Assembly (NCBI RefSeq): GCF_002217355.1
Contig: NZ_MUHA01000015.1
Span: 30,126-94,125, forward strand
Source of the DNA: Flavobacterium oncorhynchi
GTDB lineage: Bacteria; Bacteroidota; Bacteroidia; Flavobacteriales; Flavobacteriaceae
Direction of reading: 5' to 3'
DNA: 64,000 nucleotides
The notes below the pieces were generated by a model. It was given only the letters and a program-made list of their open reading frames with translations, was not told the DNA's origin and ran no database searches. Below are positions 25,741 through 33,009 of this stretch, piece by piece. How positions within the stretch are numbered: position 1 is the first letter of the stretch; each line of letters starts with the position of its first letter. A program made the translations under genes and the position numbers.

Positions 25741-25793
25741 CTTTTTTTGATAAAAAAAATGTTACTTTTATTAAAATTTAAAAAGAAAAAGAT

Positions 25794-26138
25794 ATGAAAT
25801 TATTACTTAGACTTCTTGTTACGGCTGCTTTGGTTTTGTTAATTGCTAACTTTCTTACAGGAGTGCATGTGGCCAGTTTTACTACAGCAATTATCGTTGC
25901 AGTGGTTTTAGGGTTATTGAATCTTTTTATAAAACCAATACTGGTTATTTTGACATTGCCGGTAACAGTGGTTACATTGGGATTGTTTTTATTGGTTATT
26001 AATGCCGTCATCATTTTGTTGTGCACTAATATTGTAGGAGGATTTGCAGTTGATTCACTCTGGACAGCTTTATTGTTTAGTGTTATATTATCTATTCTGC
26101 AATCTATTGCATATAAAATAGTAGGAGACGATAAATAA
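25794..26138 (+). CDS. Phage holin family 4 superfamily (four-TM) membrane protein
   Basis: 114 residues with four hydrophobic spans (about 3-22, 27-48, 52-78 and 86-108) and the conserved core LGLLNLFIKPILVILTLPVTVVTLGLFLLVINAVIILL. This is the PF04020-type family, named after a mycobacteriophage holin but widespread in bacterial chromosomes. No phage genes are nearby, so the holin label should not be read as function. It is in the same direction as the hydrolase and is followed by a hairpin that overlaps the tig promoter. Confidence 0.88.
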   Translation: MKLLLRLLVTAALVLLIANFLTGVHVASFTTAIIVAVVLGLLNLFIKPILVILTLPVTVVTLGLFLLVINAVIILLCTNIVGGFAVDSLWTALLFSVILSILQSIAYKIVGDDK

Positions 26139-26187
26139 AGGCATTAAAGTGACTTAAAAACCACTTCAAATACAATATATTAAAAAC

Positions 26188-26226
26188 TTGGTTGGGTTGC
26201 AAAAATTTTATAATTTTGCAACCCAA
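26188..26226 (+). promoter_or_regulatory. tig promoter embedded in a terminator-like inverted repeat
   Basis: TTG (26188-26190), 20 bp, then TAATTTTG (26211-26218) fits the Bacteroidota -33/-7 consensus. The same stretch holds a 13-bp perfect inverted repeat (26192-26204 / 26214-26226, TTGGGTTGCAAAA) that can terminate the upstream gene. The two functions appear superimposed. Confidence 0.65.
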
Positions 26227-26252
26227 TTTTATTATGTAAATTAAAGAAGAAG

Positions 26253-27575
26253 ATGGATATTAAAAGAGTAGCAATAGACGCTGTGAATGAAACGATTGTA
26301 TTAAACGTTGTTCACATGGATTATAAAGGTCAAGTAGCAAAAAGAATAAACGAAAAAATGCCATTGGCTACCGTGAAAGGTTTTAGAAAAGGACAAGTTC
26401 CTAAAGACCTTGTTGAAAAACAATACGGAAAAGCGATCAAGCAAGAAGAAGTTAAAAAAGTAGTTGATTTAGCTTTAGAGCGTTTTGTTCAATCTGAAAG
26501 ATTAAATCTTTTAGGAACTCCTCTTGCTAAAGAAAACGAAAACTTTGATTGGGATGCTGAAGAACTAACTTTCGAATATGAAATTGGTTTAGTTCCAAAC
26601 TTCGAAATTGATTTAGAAGCAAAAAATAATATCGTAAAATATATCGTAACGGCTGATGATAAATTAATCGACGGTCAAGTAGAGCGTATCCAAAAACAAT
26701 TCGGAAAAGCAATCCCGCAAGAAGTGGTGTCTGCAGATTCTGATTTAACTGGAACTTTCTCAAACGAAGAAAAAGGTATCAACAATACAACTACAATTTC
26801 ATTATCTACTTTCAATAAAGCTGCTGGAGATAAATTCATCGGTAAAAAAGTTGGAGATGTTGTTGCAGTAAGCACAAAAGGTTTATTTGAAGACGATCAC
26901 CAATTAATGGATTACTTAAAAGTATCTCATGATGATGTTCACGGTTTAGATATCGAAGTAAACTTTACAATCGAAGCAATCAACGGAGCTGAATTAGCTG
27001 AATTAAACCAAGAGTTATTTGATAAACTTTTTGGAGAAGGAAAAGTAGCTTCTTTAGAAGATTTAAAATCTAAAATTAAAGAAGACGCTGAAGCTCAATT
27101 TGCACAACAAGCAGATCAAAAATTATTATTAGACGTTCAAGATTTCTTGATCGAAAGCACAAAATTTGATTTACCAGCTGAATTCCTTAAAAAATGGTTA
27201 CAAACTGTTGGAGAGAAAAAACTTTCTGCAGAAGAAGCTGAAGTGGAATACGCAAGATCTGAAAAAGGTTTACGTTTTCAATTAATCGAAGGAAAAGCTA
27301 TGGCTCAAAGCAATATCCAAATTACATTTGATGATTTGAAAGCTTTTACAACAAACGCTATCAAACAACAAATGGCTCAATTTGGTCAAACTAACCCAAC
27401 TGACGAAGAAGTTCAAGGAATTGTAGCAAGAGTTTTATCTAACCAAGAAGAGGTGAAAAGACTTTCTGAGCAAGTTGTAGCAGAGAAATTGTTAGAATTG
27501 TTTAAAGAAAAAGCAAATCCAACAACTAAAGAAGTAACTTACGAAGAATTTATTGCTGCTTCTTACGGAGAATAA
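26253..27575 (+). CDS. tig: Trigger factor
   Basis: 440 residues. Trigger factor is the ribosome-bound chaperone that meets nascent chains. The ribosome-docking motif is present as VKGFRKGQVPKDLVEKQYG (about 40-58), followed by a middle domain (about 130-230) and the long helical C-terminal arms (about 240-435). The middle part has little resemblance to a functional FKBP prolyl isomerase: the FDF and LIPG-type motifs are not evident. That appears usual for Bacteroidota members. It is followed by clpP and clpX, the classical tig-clpP-clpX order, with long repeat-containing gaps between. Confidence 0.94.
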   Translation: MDIKRVAIDAVNETIVLNVVHMDYKGQVAKRINEKMPLATVKGFRKGQVPKDLVEKQYGKAIKQEEVKKVVDLALERFVQSERLNLLGTPLAKENENFDWDAEELTFEYEIGLVPNFEIDLEAKNNIVKYIVTADDKLIDGQVERIQKQFGKAIPQEVVSADSDLTGTFSNEEKGINNTTTISLSTFNKAAGDKFIGKKVGDVVAVSTKGLFEDDHQLMDYLKVSHDDVHGLDIEVNFTIEAINGAELAELNQELFDKLFGEGKVASLEDLKSKIKEDAEAQFAQQADQKLLLDVQDFLIESTKFDLPAEFLKKWLQTVGEKKLSAEEAEVEYARSEKGLRFQLIEGKAMAQSNIQITFDDLKAFTTNAIKQQMAQFGQTNPTDEEVQGIVARVLSNQEEVKRLSEQVVAEKLLELFKEKANPTTKEVTYEEFIAASYGE

Positions 27576-27586
27576 ATTTTAGTCTG

Positions 27587-27860
27587 AAAGTCGAAAGTTG
27601 TAAAGTCAAAAGTTAAGAAGCAGACTTCATTAACTTGATTTTAAAAATTAAGATTTTATTACAGAAACTGAAAGATAAAAATAATTATATTTGAACGTCA
27701 ATGGAAGTTTTTCTTCTATTGACGTTCTTTTTTTTTGTTTCAGGTTTCAGTTGGTGAACGTTTCTTAGTTAAAAAAAAAACTTAGTCCCGATAACTATCG
27801 GGATAGCAGCTTGAAACCTTAGTATTTTAAAAAAGAAGACAAATTGACATCCTTTAGAAA
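27587..27860 (+). other. tig-clpP intergenic region: repeats, terminator and palindrome
   Basis: This 348-bp gap holds a run of AAAGTC/AAAGTT units (27587-27614), the tig terminator (27693-27736), scattered CTTAG units, and the palindrome TCCCGATA-AC-TATCGGGA (27786-27803). The stretch 27860-27923 before clpP has no full promoter consensus; only a weak CTTTG-type box is seen near 27880. No gene is apparent. Confidence 0.6.
27693..27736 (+). terminator. Rho-independent terminator after tig
   Basis: Arms 27693-27702 and 27718-27727 (GAACGTCAAT / ATTGACGTTC) extend inward through GAAG/CTTC to a five-T loop. Nine T residues follow. Confidence 0.88.
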
Positions 27861-27923
27861 GAGGTACAACCTTTGATAAAAGAATATATACATTAAATAA
27901 AGTAAAACTTAGAACAGATACAT

Positions 27924-28598
27924 ATGAACTACGGTAAAGAATTCAAAAAATTTGCTACAAAGCACCAAGGAGTAAACGCGATGTACTATGACAAAATCAT
28001 AGCAGCGATGAATCCAACTAATATGACTCCATATATTATCGAAGAACGTCAGTTGAATATTTCTCAATTAGATGTGTTTTCAAGATTGATGATGGATAGA
28101 ATTATTTTTTTAGGAACAGGTATCGATGATCAAATTGCAAACATCGTTCAAGCTCAATTACTATTTTTAGAAAGTGCTGATGCTTCAAAAGATATCCAAA
28201 TTTACTTAAACTCTCCAGGAGGAAGCGTTTATGCAGGATTAGGAATTTATGACACGATGCAATACATCAAGCCAGACGTAGCAACAATTTGTACAGGAAT
28301 GGCAGCTTCTATGGGAGCGGTTTTATTATGTGCAGGAGCGGCAGGAAAACGTTCGGCTTTACCACATTCAAGAGTTATGATTCACCAGCCATCAGGGGGA
28401 GCACAAGGAGTTGCAACTGATATGGAAATCAACTTACGCGAAATGTTGAAATTGAAAGATGAATTATACAACATCATCTCGCAGCATTCAGGACAAACTT
28501 TTGATAAAGTACACAAAGACAGTGAGCGTGATTACTGGATGATTGCTGACGAAGCAAAAGAATACGGAATGATTGATGAAGTATTAAGAAGAGGATAA
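27924..28598 (+). CDS. clpP: ATP-dependent Clp protease proteolytic subunit
   Basis: 224 residues. ClpP forms the double-heptamer serine protease chamber fed by ClpX. The catalytic triad is visible: Ser129 in TGMAASMGAVLL, His154 in RVMIHQPSGGAQG and Asp203 in SERDYWM. The segment NSPGGSVYAGLGIYDTM is also canonical. The N-terminus is about 20 residues longer than in E. coli and may contain the propeptide. It lies between tig and clpX, with a 168-bp repeat-rich gap before clpX that holds a separate clpX promoter. Confidence 0.97.
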   Translation: MNYGKEFKKFATKHQGVNAMYYDKIIAAMNPTNMTPYIIEERQLNISQLDVFSRLMMDRIIFLGTGIDDQIANIVQAQLLFLESADASKDIQIYLNSPGGSVYAGLGIYDTMQYIKPDVATICTGMAASMGAVLLCAGAAGKRSALPHSRVMIHQPSGGAQGVATDMEINLREMLKLKDELYNIISQHSGQTFDKVHKDSERDYWMIADEAKEYGMIDEVLRRG

Positions 28599-28602
28599 TC
28601 TT

Positions 28603-28642
28603 TTAAGCTTCTAAGTTGCTAAGACACTAAGGTTCTAAGTGT
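28603..28642 (+). repeat. Array of degenerate 8-bp units (CTAAGnnn)
   Basis: Five consecutive 8-bp units starting just after the clpP stop: TTAAGCTT, CTAAGTTG, CTAAGACA, CTAAGGTT, CTAAGTGT. The phase is exactly 8 bp. A second array in the opposite sense lies at 28723-28762. Confidence 0.75.
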
Positions 28643-28714
28643 TCTTTGCGATTTAAATTTTAAATAAAAAAATAAAAATATTAAGCTGTAAGGAGTTAAG
28701 TTTTAAAGTTTTAA

Positions 28715-28743
28715 TTGAAAAGCTTAGAAACTTAGTATCTTTG
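28715..28743 (+). promoter_or_regulatory. clpX promoter, TTG-N18-TATCTTTG
   Basis: TTG at 28715-28717 and TATCTTTG at 28736-28743, 18 bp apart, match both parts of the Bacteroidota consensus. The -7 box straddles two units of the 8-bp repeat array. The clpX ATG is 23 bp downstream. Confidence 0.7.
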
Positions 28744-28762
28744 CAGCTTAGTAACTTAAATA
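28723..28762 (+). repeat. Array of degenerate 8-bp units (CTTAGnnn)
   Basis: Five consecutive 8-bp units: CTTAGAAA, CTTAGTAT, CTTTGCAG, CTTAGTAA, CTTAAATA. It ends 4 bp before the clpX ATG and is roughly inverted relative to the array at 28603-28642. Confidence 0.75.
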
Positions 28763-28766
28763 AAGA

Positions 28767-29999
28767 ATGGCAAAAGTAGTATTAGAATGTTCGTTTTGTG
28801 GAAGAAAAAAGCCAGAAACTAATTTATTAATCGCGGGTATCAATGCACATATCTGTGACAAGTGTATTGAACAAGCACACGGAATTGTATTAGAAGAATT
28901 AAAATCAAGCGGAAGTTCAAAACTTGTAGGGGACTTAATTTTAAAGAAACCAAAAGAAATTAGAGCTTTCTTAGATCAATACGTTATCGGACAAGACCAG
29001 ACTAAAAAAGTAATGTCGGTTGCAGTTTACAATCACTACAAACGTTTAATGCAACAGCAATTAGATGATGAAGTAGAGATTGAAAAAAGTAACATTATCA
29101 TGGTTGGTCAAACCGGAACAGGAAAAACATTAGTTGCTAAAACAATCGCAAAAATGTTAGACGTTCCTTTGGCTATTGTTGATGCAACTGTATTAACAGA
29201 GGCAGGTTATGTAGGAGAAGATGTTGAAAGCATTTTGACACGCTTACTGCAAGCTGCGGATTATGATGTAACCAAAGCCGAAAGAGGAATTGTGTTTATT
29301 GATGAAATTGATAAAATTGCACGCAAGAGCGATAATCCATCAATAACGCGTGACGTTTCTGGAGAAGGTGTTCAACAGGCATTATTAAAACTATTAGAAG
29401 GAACAGTTGTAAACGTACCGCCAAAAGGAGGACGTAAACACCCAGATCAAAAATTTGTAGAGGTGAATACTCAAAACATCTTGTTTATTGCCGGAGGAGC
29501 TTTTGATGGAGTGGAGCGTATTATTTCAAAACGTTTAAACCGTCAAGCAGTTGGATATTCAACTTCTAAAAATGTCGATAATATTGACAAAGACAATTTA
29601 CTGCAATATATTATTCCAAAAGATATTAAGGATTTTGGATTGATTCCAGAGATTATAGGTCGTTTGCCAGTTTTAACACATATGGATCCGTTAGATCGCG
29701 AAACACTTCGTGCTATTCTAACACAGCCTAAAAATGCATTAGTAAAACAATATCAGAAATTATTTTTAATGGATGAGGTTGAATTTACTATTACAGATGA
29801 AGCATTAGATTTTATTGTTGATAAGGCATTAGAGTATAAATTAGGAGCTCGTGGATTACGTTCGCTTTGCGAAGCAATCTTAACAGATGCAATGTATGAA
29901 CTGCCAAGTTCTGATGATAAAGTTTTATCGATCGATAAAGATTATGCAGAGCATACTTTAAGTAAAAACTTATTGAAGCGTATGGAAATTGCTTCTTAA
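28767..29999 (+). CDS. clpX: ATP-dependent Clp protease ATP-binding subunit ClpX
   Basis: 410 residues. ClpX is the AAA+ unfoldase that delivers substrates to ClpP. The N-terminal zinc domain has C8, C11, C30 and C33 (CSFC...CDKC). Walker A is GQTGTGKT (114-121) and Walker B is [12 protein letters not shown], with [10 protein letters not shown], the RKHPDQ..V.VNT loop and the sensor-2 GARGLRS. The C-terminus is LLKRMEIAS. The last ten codons and the terminator region are duplicated about 1.8 kb downstream at 31800-31892. Transcription probably starts from its own promoter within the preceding repeat array. Confidence 0.97.
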   Translation: MAKVVLECSFCGRKKPETNLLIAGINAHICDKCIEQAHGIVLEELKSSGSSKLVGDLILKKPKEIRAFLDQYVIGQDQTKKVMSVAVYNHYKRLMQQQLDDEVEIEKSNIIMVGQTGTGKTLVAKTIAKMLDVPLAIVDATVLTEAGYVGEDVESILTRLLQAADYDVTKAERGIVFIDEIDKIARKSDNPSITRDVSGEGVQQALLKLLEGTVVNVPPKGGRKHPDQKFVEVNTQNILFIAGGAFDGVERIISKRLNRQAVGYSTSKNVDNIDKDNLLQYIIPKDIKDFGLIPEIIGRLPVLTHMDPLDRETLRAILTQPKNALVKQYQKLFLMDEVEFTITDEALDFIVDKALEYKLGARGLRSLCEAILTDAMYELPSSDDKVLSIDKDYAEHTLSKNLLKRMEIAS

Positions 30000-30080
30000 A
30001 TCTTGATATTACTTTGTCAAAGTTCAAAACTTTGACAAAGTTTTTTTTATAAACCTGTTCATTTATTTGAATAGGTTTTT
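29970..30080 (+). repeat. clpX 3' end and terminators, copy A of a direct repeat
   Basis: Copy A runs from the codons for LLKRMEIAS through two terminator hairpins. Copy B (31800-31892) matches it at 26 of 29 bases over the coding part, at 14 of 14 bases in ACTTTGTCAAAGTT, and at TAAACCTGTTCATT. The pair brackets the two-gene cassette 30206-31782. Confidence 0.85.
30011..30048 (+). terminator. Rho-independent terminator after clpX
   Basis: 14-bp perfect stem (30011-30024 / 30028-30041, ACTTTGTCAAAGTT) with a 3-nt loop, followed by seven more T residues. Confidence 0.92.
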
Positions 30081-30084
30081 TTAT
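30051..30084 (+). terminator. Second tandem terminator after clpX
   Basis: Arms 30051-30061 and 30068-30078 (AAACCTGTTCA / TGAATAGGTTT, one mismatch), followed by a T run. Confidence 0.75.
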
Positions 30085-30205
30085 GCTTTTTTTAGAATTT
30101 CAACCCGTTTTCGGGTAATTCAAATAAATTCGTACAAAACAAACTTATTGTAGGAATTTATTCTATATATTTAGTTTGTAGTTTTAATCTTAAATATTGT
30201 AAATT

Positions 30206-31414
30206 ATGAAGCAAAAAATTCAAAAAATTATTATTTTAAGTATTGTAATGATAATTTCAGTCACTTTTTTGAGGTGTCAAAAAGATGATGATTCATCAAA
30301 TCAGCAGCAAAGTAAAATTCAGACGGTCACTCTTGATGAAGCAAAAAATTTTCTGACAAATTCAAAAATTAATTCTTTTGGAAAATCAGCAAACAACAAA
30401 TTTGAGAATCTAGAGTTTGATAAAATTTCACAAGAAAAAATTAATGGTACCAATCAGTTGTTAACAGTAATACCCTTGGCAACAAACAATAATCTTCAAA
30501 ATGATAGAGTATTATTATTGAAGGTTGAAAACGAAATTAAGAGTGCAGTTTTTACAATGTACCCTGATGAGAATTCTGTTATAGGAAGTTTTTCAGGGAC
30601 GTTATTTTCTTACTCTTTGGATGGTAATTTTATTAGCGGATACAGGGCAAAAAATGGAGTTATTGTAAGTTATTTTGTTGAAAATAATACTGTAAAATCT
30701 ACAAGTGGCAAAGCTATACGATTAAACGAAGTTGTAGTTGAAAACAATTATCAATTGGTATATGCATTAGATATGTTTGGATCTTATAGCTTATTTGGCA
30801 ATAATAATATGTATGGAGGTGGATACAATGATTATAATGGAGTTGAGTACTATTCTTGGGATGCAGGTCGCGAAATCTTTTCTGCTGATTTGACAGATGT
30901 AATTATGCCTCCTCCTCCAAAATTACCCATAAGTGATATTAAAAAGTTCTTAAGTTGCTTAAATACAGCAGCAAGTGCAAATTTAACCGTTTATGCAGAA
31001 AAAACTAATTTAGCAAAGGTTAATGTAGGTCATGCTTTTATATCTATTTCGCAAGGTAATAATGTAATGATTTATGGATTTTATCCAGAAAACGGATATG
31101 ATAAATCATTTTCTGGACCAGGAATAATGGGTGAAAATGGGGAGCATGCTTATGATGTATCAGGAAATATAGGACAAATTACTCCACAGCAATTACAGAA
31201 AATTATATCTTTGTCAGAAAAATATCAAAATAGTTGGTACGATTTAGATGCTAATAATTGTTCAGATTTTACAGCTGATGTATTGAATATTGTGGGAGTT
31301 GCAAGTAATAATTCGTTCGAGACACCTGTTACAGTTGCAAACACATTACAAAAAGTGCCAAATCATACTTCTAATCCAAGTTATGCACCAAAAACAAAAA
31401 GAACATGTCCATAA
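30206..31414 (+). CDS. Surface-type lipoprotein with permuted papain-like C-terminal domain
   Basis: 402 residues, not matched to a named family. A hydrophobic signal ends FLRC (Cys24). It is followed directly by QKDDD, which fits the lipoprotein export signal described for surface lipoproteins of Capnocytophaga and relatives. Residues about 40-230 are beta-rich and unknown, with an Asn/Gly/Tyr-rich stretch near 195-215 and PPPP near 235. The C-terminal part has NVGHAFISIS (His276), YGFYPENGY, and LDANNCSDFTADVLNIVG (Cys352). This His-then-Cys order is that of permuted NlpC/P60-papain enzymes (amidases, peptidases and some toxins). Its end overlaps the next gene by 10 bp. Enzymatic function is an inference from motifs. 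Confidence 0.7.
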   Translation: MKQKIQKIIILSIVMIISVTFLRCQKDDDSSNQQQSKIQTVTLDEAKNFLTNSKINSFGKSANNKFENLEFDKISQEKINGTNQLLTVIPLATNNNLQNDRVLLLKVENEIKSAVFTMYPDENSVIGSFSGTLFSYSLDGNFISGYRAKNGVIVSYFVENNTVKSTSGKAIRLNEVVVENNYQLVYALDMFGSYSLFGNNNMYGGGYNDYNGVEYYSWDAGREIFSADLTDVIMPPPPKLPISDIKKFLSCLNTAASANLTVYAEKTNLAKVNVGHAFISISQGNNVMIYGFYPENGYDKSFSGPGIMGENGEHAYDVSGNIGQITPQQLQKIISLSEKYQNSWYDLDANNCSDFTADVLNIVGVASNNSFETPVTVANTLQKVPNHTSNPSYAPKTKRTCP

Positions 31415-31782
31415 TAAAAATTCTAAAAATAGTAGCAATAATTTCATTTTTAATGCTACCAGGGCTTAGTGAAAATGGAATTCCATATTTTGCTTTTTTA
31501 TTATATTGTTTACGTCAATTTATTACTGATCTATTTGGTAATTCAAATTCGATATTTTGGGAAGGATTTCTTGTTTTGCCTATATTGGCAACTTTAATTG
31601 TTTTTCTTATTAGCAAAGTCAATAAAATTTTGTCTTTTTGCTTTTTAGGTTTATTAATAACACAGATACCTAGTTTAATAACTAATTATAAAAGAATAGA
31701 TTTTTTGTTTTTATTTCTTTTTTTGACTTTTATAATATCGTCAATTTGTGTGATTGTGTTAATAAAAAAGAAACAGAGGTGA
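31405..31782 (+). CDS. Small multi-spanning membrane protein, partner of the papain-like lipoprotein
   Basis: 125 residues, not recognised. Four or five hydrophobic spans are visible (about 4-22, 27-42, 52-70, 74-92 and 98-119), ending in the basic tail KKKQR. It overlaps the preceding lipoprotein gene by 10 bp (ATG inside AACATGTCCATAA), so the two are translationally coupled. Its sequence is strikingly rich in A+T and in Leu, Ile and Phe codons, even against this background. Possible roles are a membrane anchor, an immunity-type protector against the lipoprotein's putative enzyme, or a transporter. No sequence motif decides between these. Confidence 0.6.
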   Translation: MSIIKILKIVAIISFLMLPGLSENGIPYFAFLLYCLRQFITDLFGNSNSIFWEGFLVLPILATLIVFLISKVNKILSFCFLGLLITQIPSLITNYKRIDFLFLFLFLTFIISSICVIVLIKKKQR

Positions 31783-31799
31783 AATCTTCATTTTTATGA

Positions 31800-31892
31800 T
31801 TATTGAAAAGCATGGAAATTGCTTCTTATCTCAAACAACTTTGTCAAAGTTTACTTTTAAACCTGTTCATTAAATTGAGCAGGTTTTTTTTT
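31800..31892 (+). repeat. Degenerate copy B of the clpX 3' end and terminator
   Basis: Read in the clpX frame it encodes LLKSMEIAS followed by Tyr instead of a stop. The first terminator's left arm (31838-31851) is intact but its right arm is lost. The second terminator (arms 31859-31869 and 31876-31886) is intact and followed by T residues, so it can serve the cassette. See copy A at 29970-30080. Confidence 0.85.
31859..31892 (+). terminator. Terminator after the two-gene cassette
   Basis: AAACCTGTTCA / TGAGCAGGTTT stem (one G-U pair) with a 6-nt loop and a nine-base T run extending from the right arm. It is homologous to the second clpX terminator. Confidence 0.8.
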
Positions 31893-31900
31893 AAAATTTT

Positions 31901-32866
31901 CTATTGCACCCTAAACTTTTCTCGATATTCAATAGGTTTCATTCCAACCATTTTATAAAATACTTTTCTAAAAGCTTTCGGGTCATTATATCCCGTTTTT
32001 TCAATAATCTCTGAAATAGAAAGCTGTGTTTGTTCAAGATATTTTTTAGAACTCTCCACTCTAATATTTTGCAGATATTCAATTGGCGGAATCCCGGTAA
32101 CTTGTTTAAAACGACGCGTCATGTTTCTGGCACTCGTGGGAATGTCTTTTGTGATTTCTTCCAGTTTTTCTATGCTGTGGTATTGGCTTTCAATTTTATG
32201 CTGTAACATAGCAACCAAAGTATCATTATGCAGATGATTTGGCCTAAAAGTACTGAAATAACTTTGTTTGTATCGATTTAAATCAATAGAGAAAATCTTG
32301 GCAATTTGTACTGCAATTTCATTGCCGCAATATTTTTGAACTAAAAGAATTAGCAAATGAAATGTTGAGGTCGAACCGCCGCTTGTATACAAACTGCCAT
32401 CAGCAGTTAAAGTTTCTTCTGGTTTTAGTTTTACCATCGGAAAAGCTTTTGTAAAAGCACTGCAGGCATCAACATGAGTAGTAGCCAGTTTTTCGTTTAA
32501 TAATCCTGATGCAGCAAACAAAAATGCTCCTGTGCAAAAACTCGCCAGTTCAGCTCCAGATTGGTGCTGTTTTTTTAACCACGGAATAAAGTTTTTATTT
32601 TTTGCGATCATTCCGCTCATATCATCAGTAGTGAAAGCAGGAATCAAAATCAAATCCAAAACTTTGTTTGAAGTTTCAATAGAGTTGGTTTCATATCCAA
32701 ATAAAGATTCCTCATTAATTTGTTCTACTGATTGAAAAACCATAATATTAAATGGTTTTTCAGGTTCTTTGCTTAATTTATTAGCTGTTTCAAACACTTC
32801 TAAAATTGCAGCAATACTCAACAATTTATACTCGTGAGGGACGATTAAACCTACTCTTGTGCTCAT
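31901..32866 (-). CDS. GlxA-family transcriptional regulator (DJ-1/PfpI + AraC HTH)
   Basis: About 321 residues. The N-terminal half (about 1-180) is a DJ-1/PfpI-like domain with the nucleophile elbow ASFCTGAFLFAASGLL, a Cys present as in many GlxA proteins. The C-terminal third (about 215-321) is an AraC helix-turn-helix pair (IPTSARNMTRRFKQVTGIPPIEYLQNIRV and ISEIIEKTGYNDPKAFRKVFYKMVG). Such proteins activate small catabolic or stress operons. The frame can be opened at a TTG at 32923, but the ATG at 32866 starts MSTRVGLIVPHEY, right at the domain. It diverges from the VOC/SRPBCC gene array, its likely target. Confidence 0.92.
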   Translation of the reverse strand: MSTRVGLIVPHEYKLLSIAAILEVFETANKLSKEPEKPFNIMVFQSVEQINEESLFGYETNSIETSNKVLDLILIPAFTTDDMSGMIAKNKNFIPWLKKQHQSGAELASFCTGAFLFAASGLLNEKLATTHVDACSAFTKAFPMVKLKPEETLTADGSLYTSGGSTSTFHLLILLVQKYCGNEIAVQIAKIFSIDLNRYKQSYFSTFRPNHLHNDTLVAMLQHKIESQYHSIEKLEEITKDIPTSARNMTRRFKQVTGIPPIEYLQNIRVESSKKYLEQTQLSISEIIEKTGYNDPKAFRKVFYKMVGMKPIEYREKFRVQ

Positions 32867-32900
32867 GATTCTGTGGTTTTTTGCAAGATTAATGATGTAA

Positions 32901-32908
32901 CAAATGTA
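32901..32908 (-). promoter_or_regulatory. -7 promoter box (TACATTTG) of the GlxA-type regulator
   Basis: Exact TAnnTTTG on the minus strand, 34 bp before the ATG at 32866. It lies within the reading-frame extension toward 32923, which argues against that longer start. Confidence 0.5.
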
Positions 32909-32973
32909 AGTAAAATGTCTCAAATGCCCCTAAAGTTGACTTTTATTGTATCCTAAAGCCGATAGTAATATTC

Positions 32974-32981
32974 TAAATTTG
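32974..32981 (+). promoter_or_regulatory. -7 promoter box (TAAATTTG) of the VOC/SRPBCC array
   Basis: Exact TAnnTTTG match 28 bp before the first VOC gene. It lies 65 bp from the divergent regulator's -7 box, leaving room for a shared operator. Confidence 0.5.
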
Positions 32982-33009
32982 CTTTAAATAATTTGTAACT
33001 TTAGATATT

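Noticed and set aside
25794..26138. Holin annotation as a sign of a prophage
   Set aside because: The family is common in bacterial chromosomes, and no other phage gene is nearby.
27686..27693. TATATTTG as a promoter for a tiny RNA
   Set aside because: A start at normal distance would fall inside the left arm of the tig terminator, leaving no meaningful transcript. The match is probably fortuitous.
28603..28762. Regular short repeats that might be a CRISPR array
   Set aside because: Units are 8 bp without spacers of constant length, and no cas genes are present in the window.
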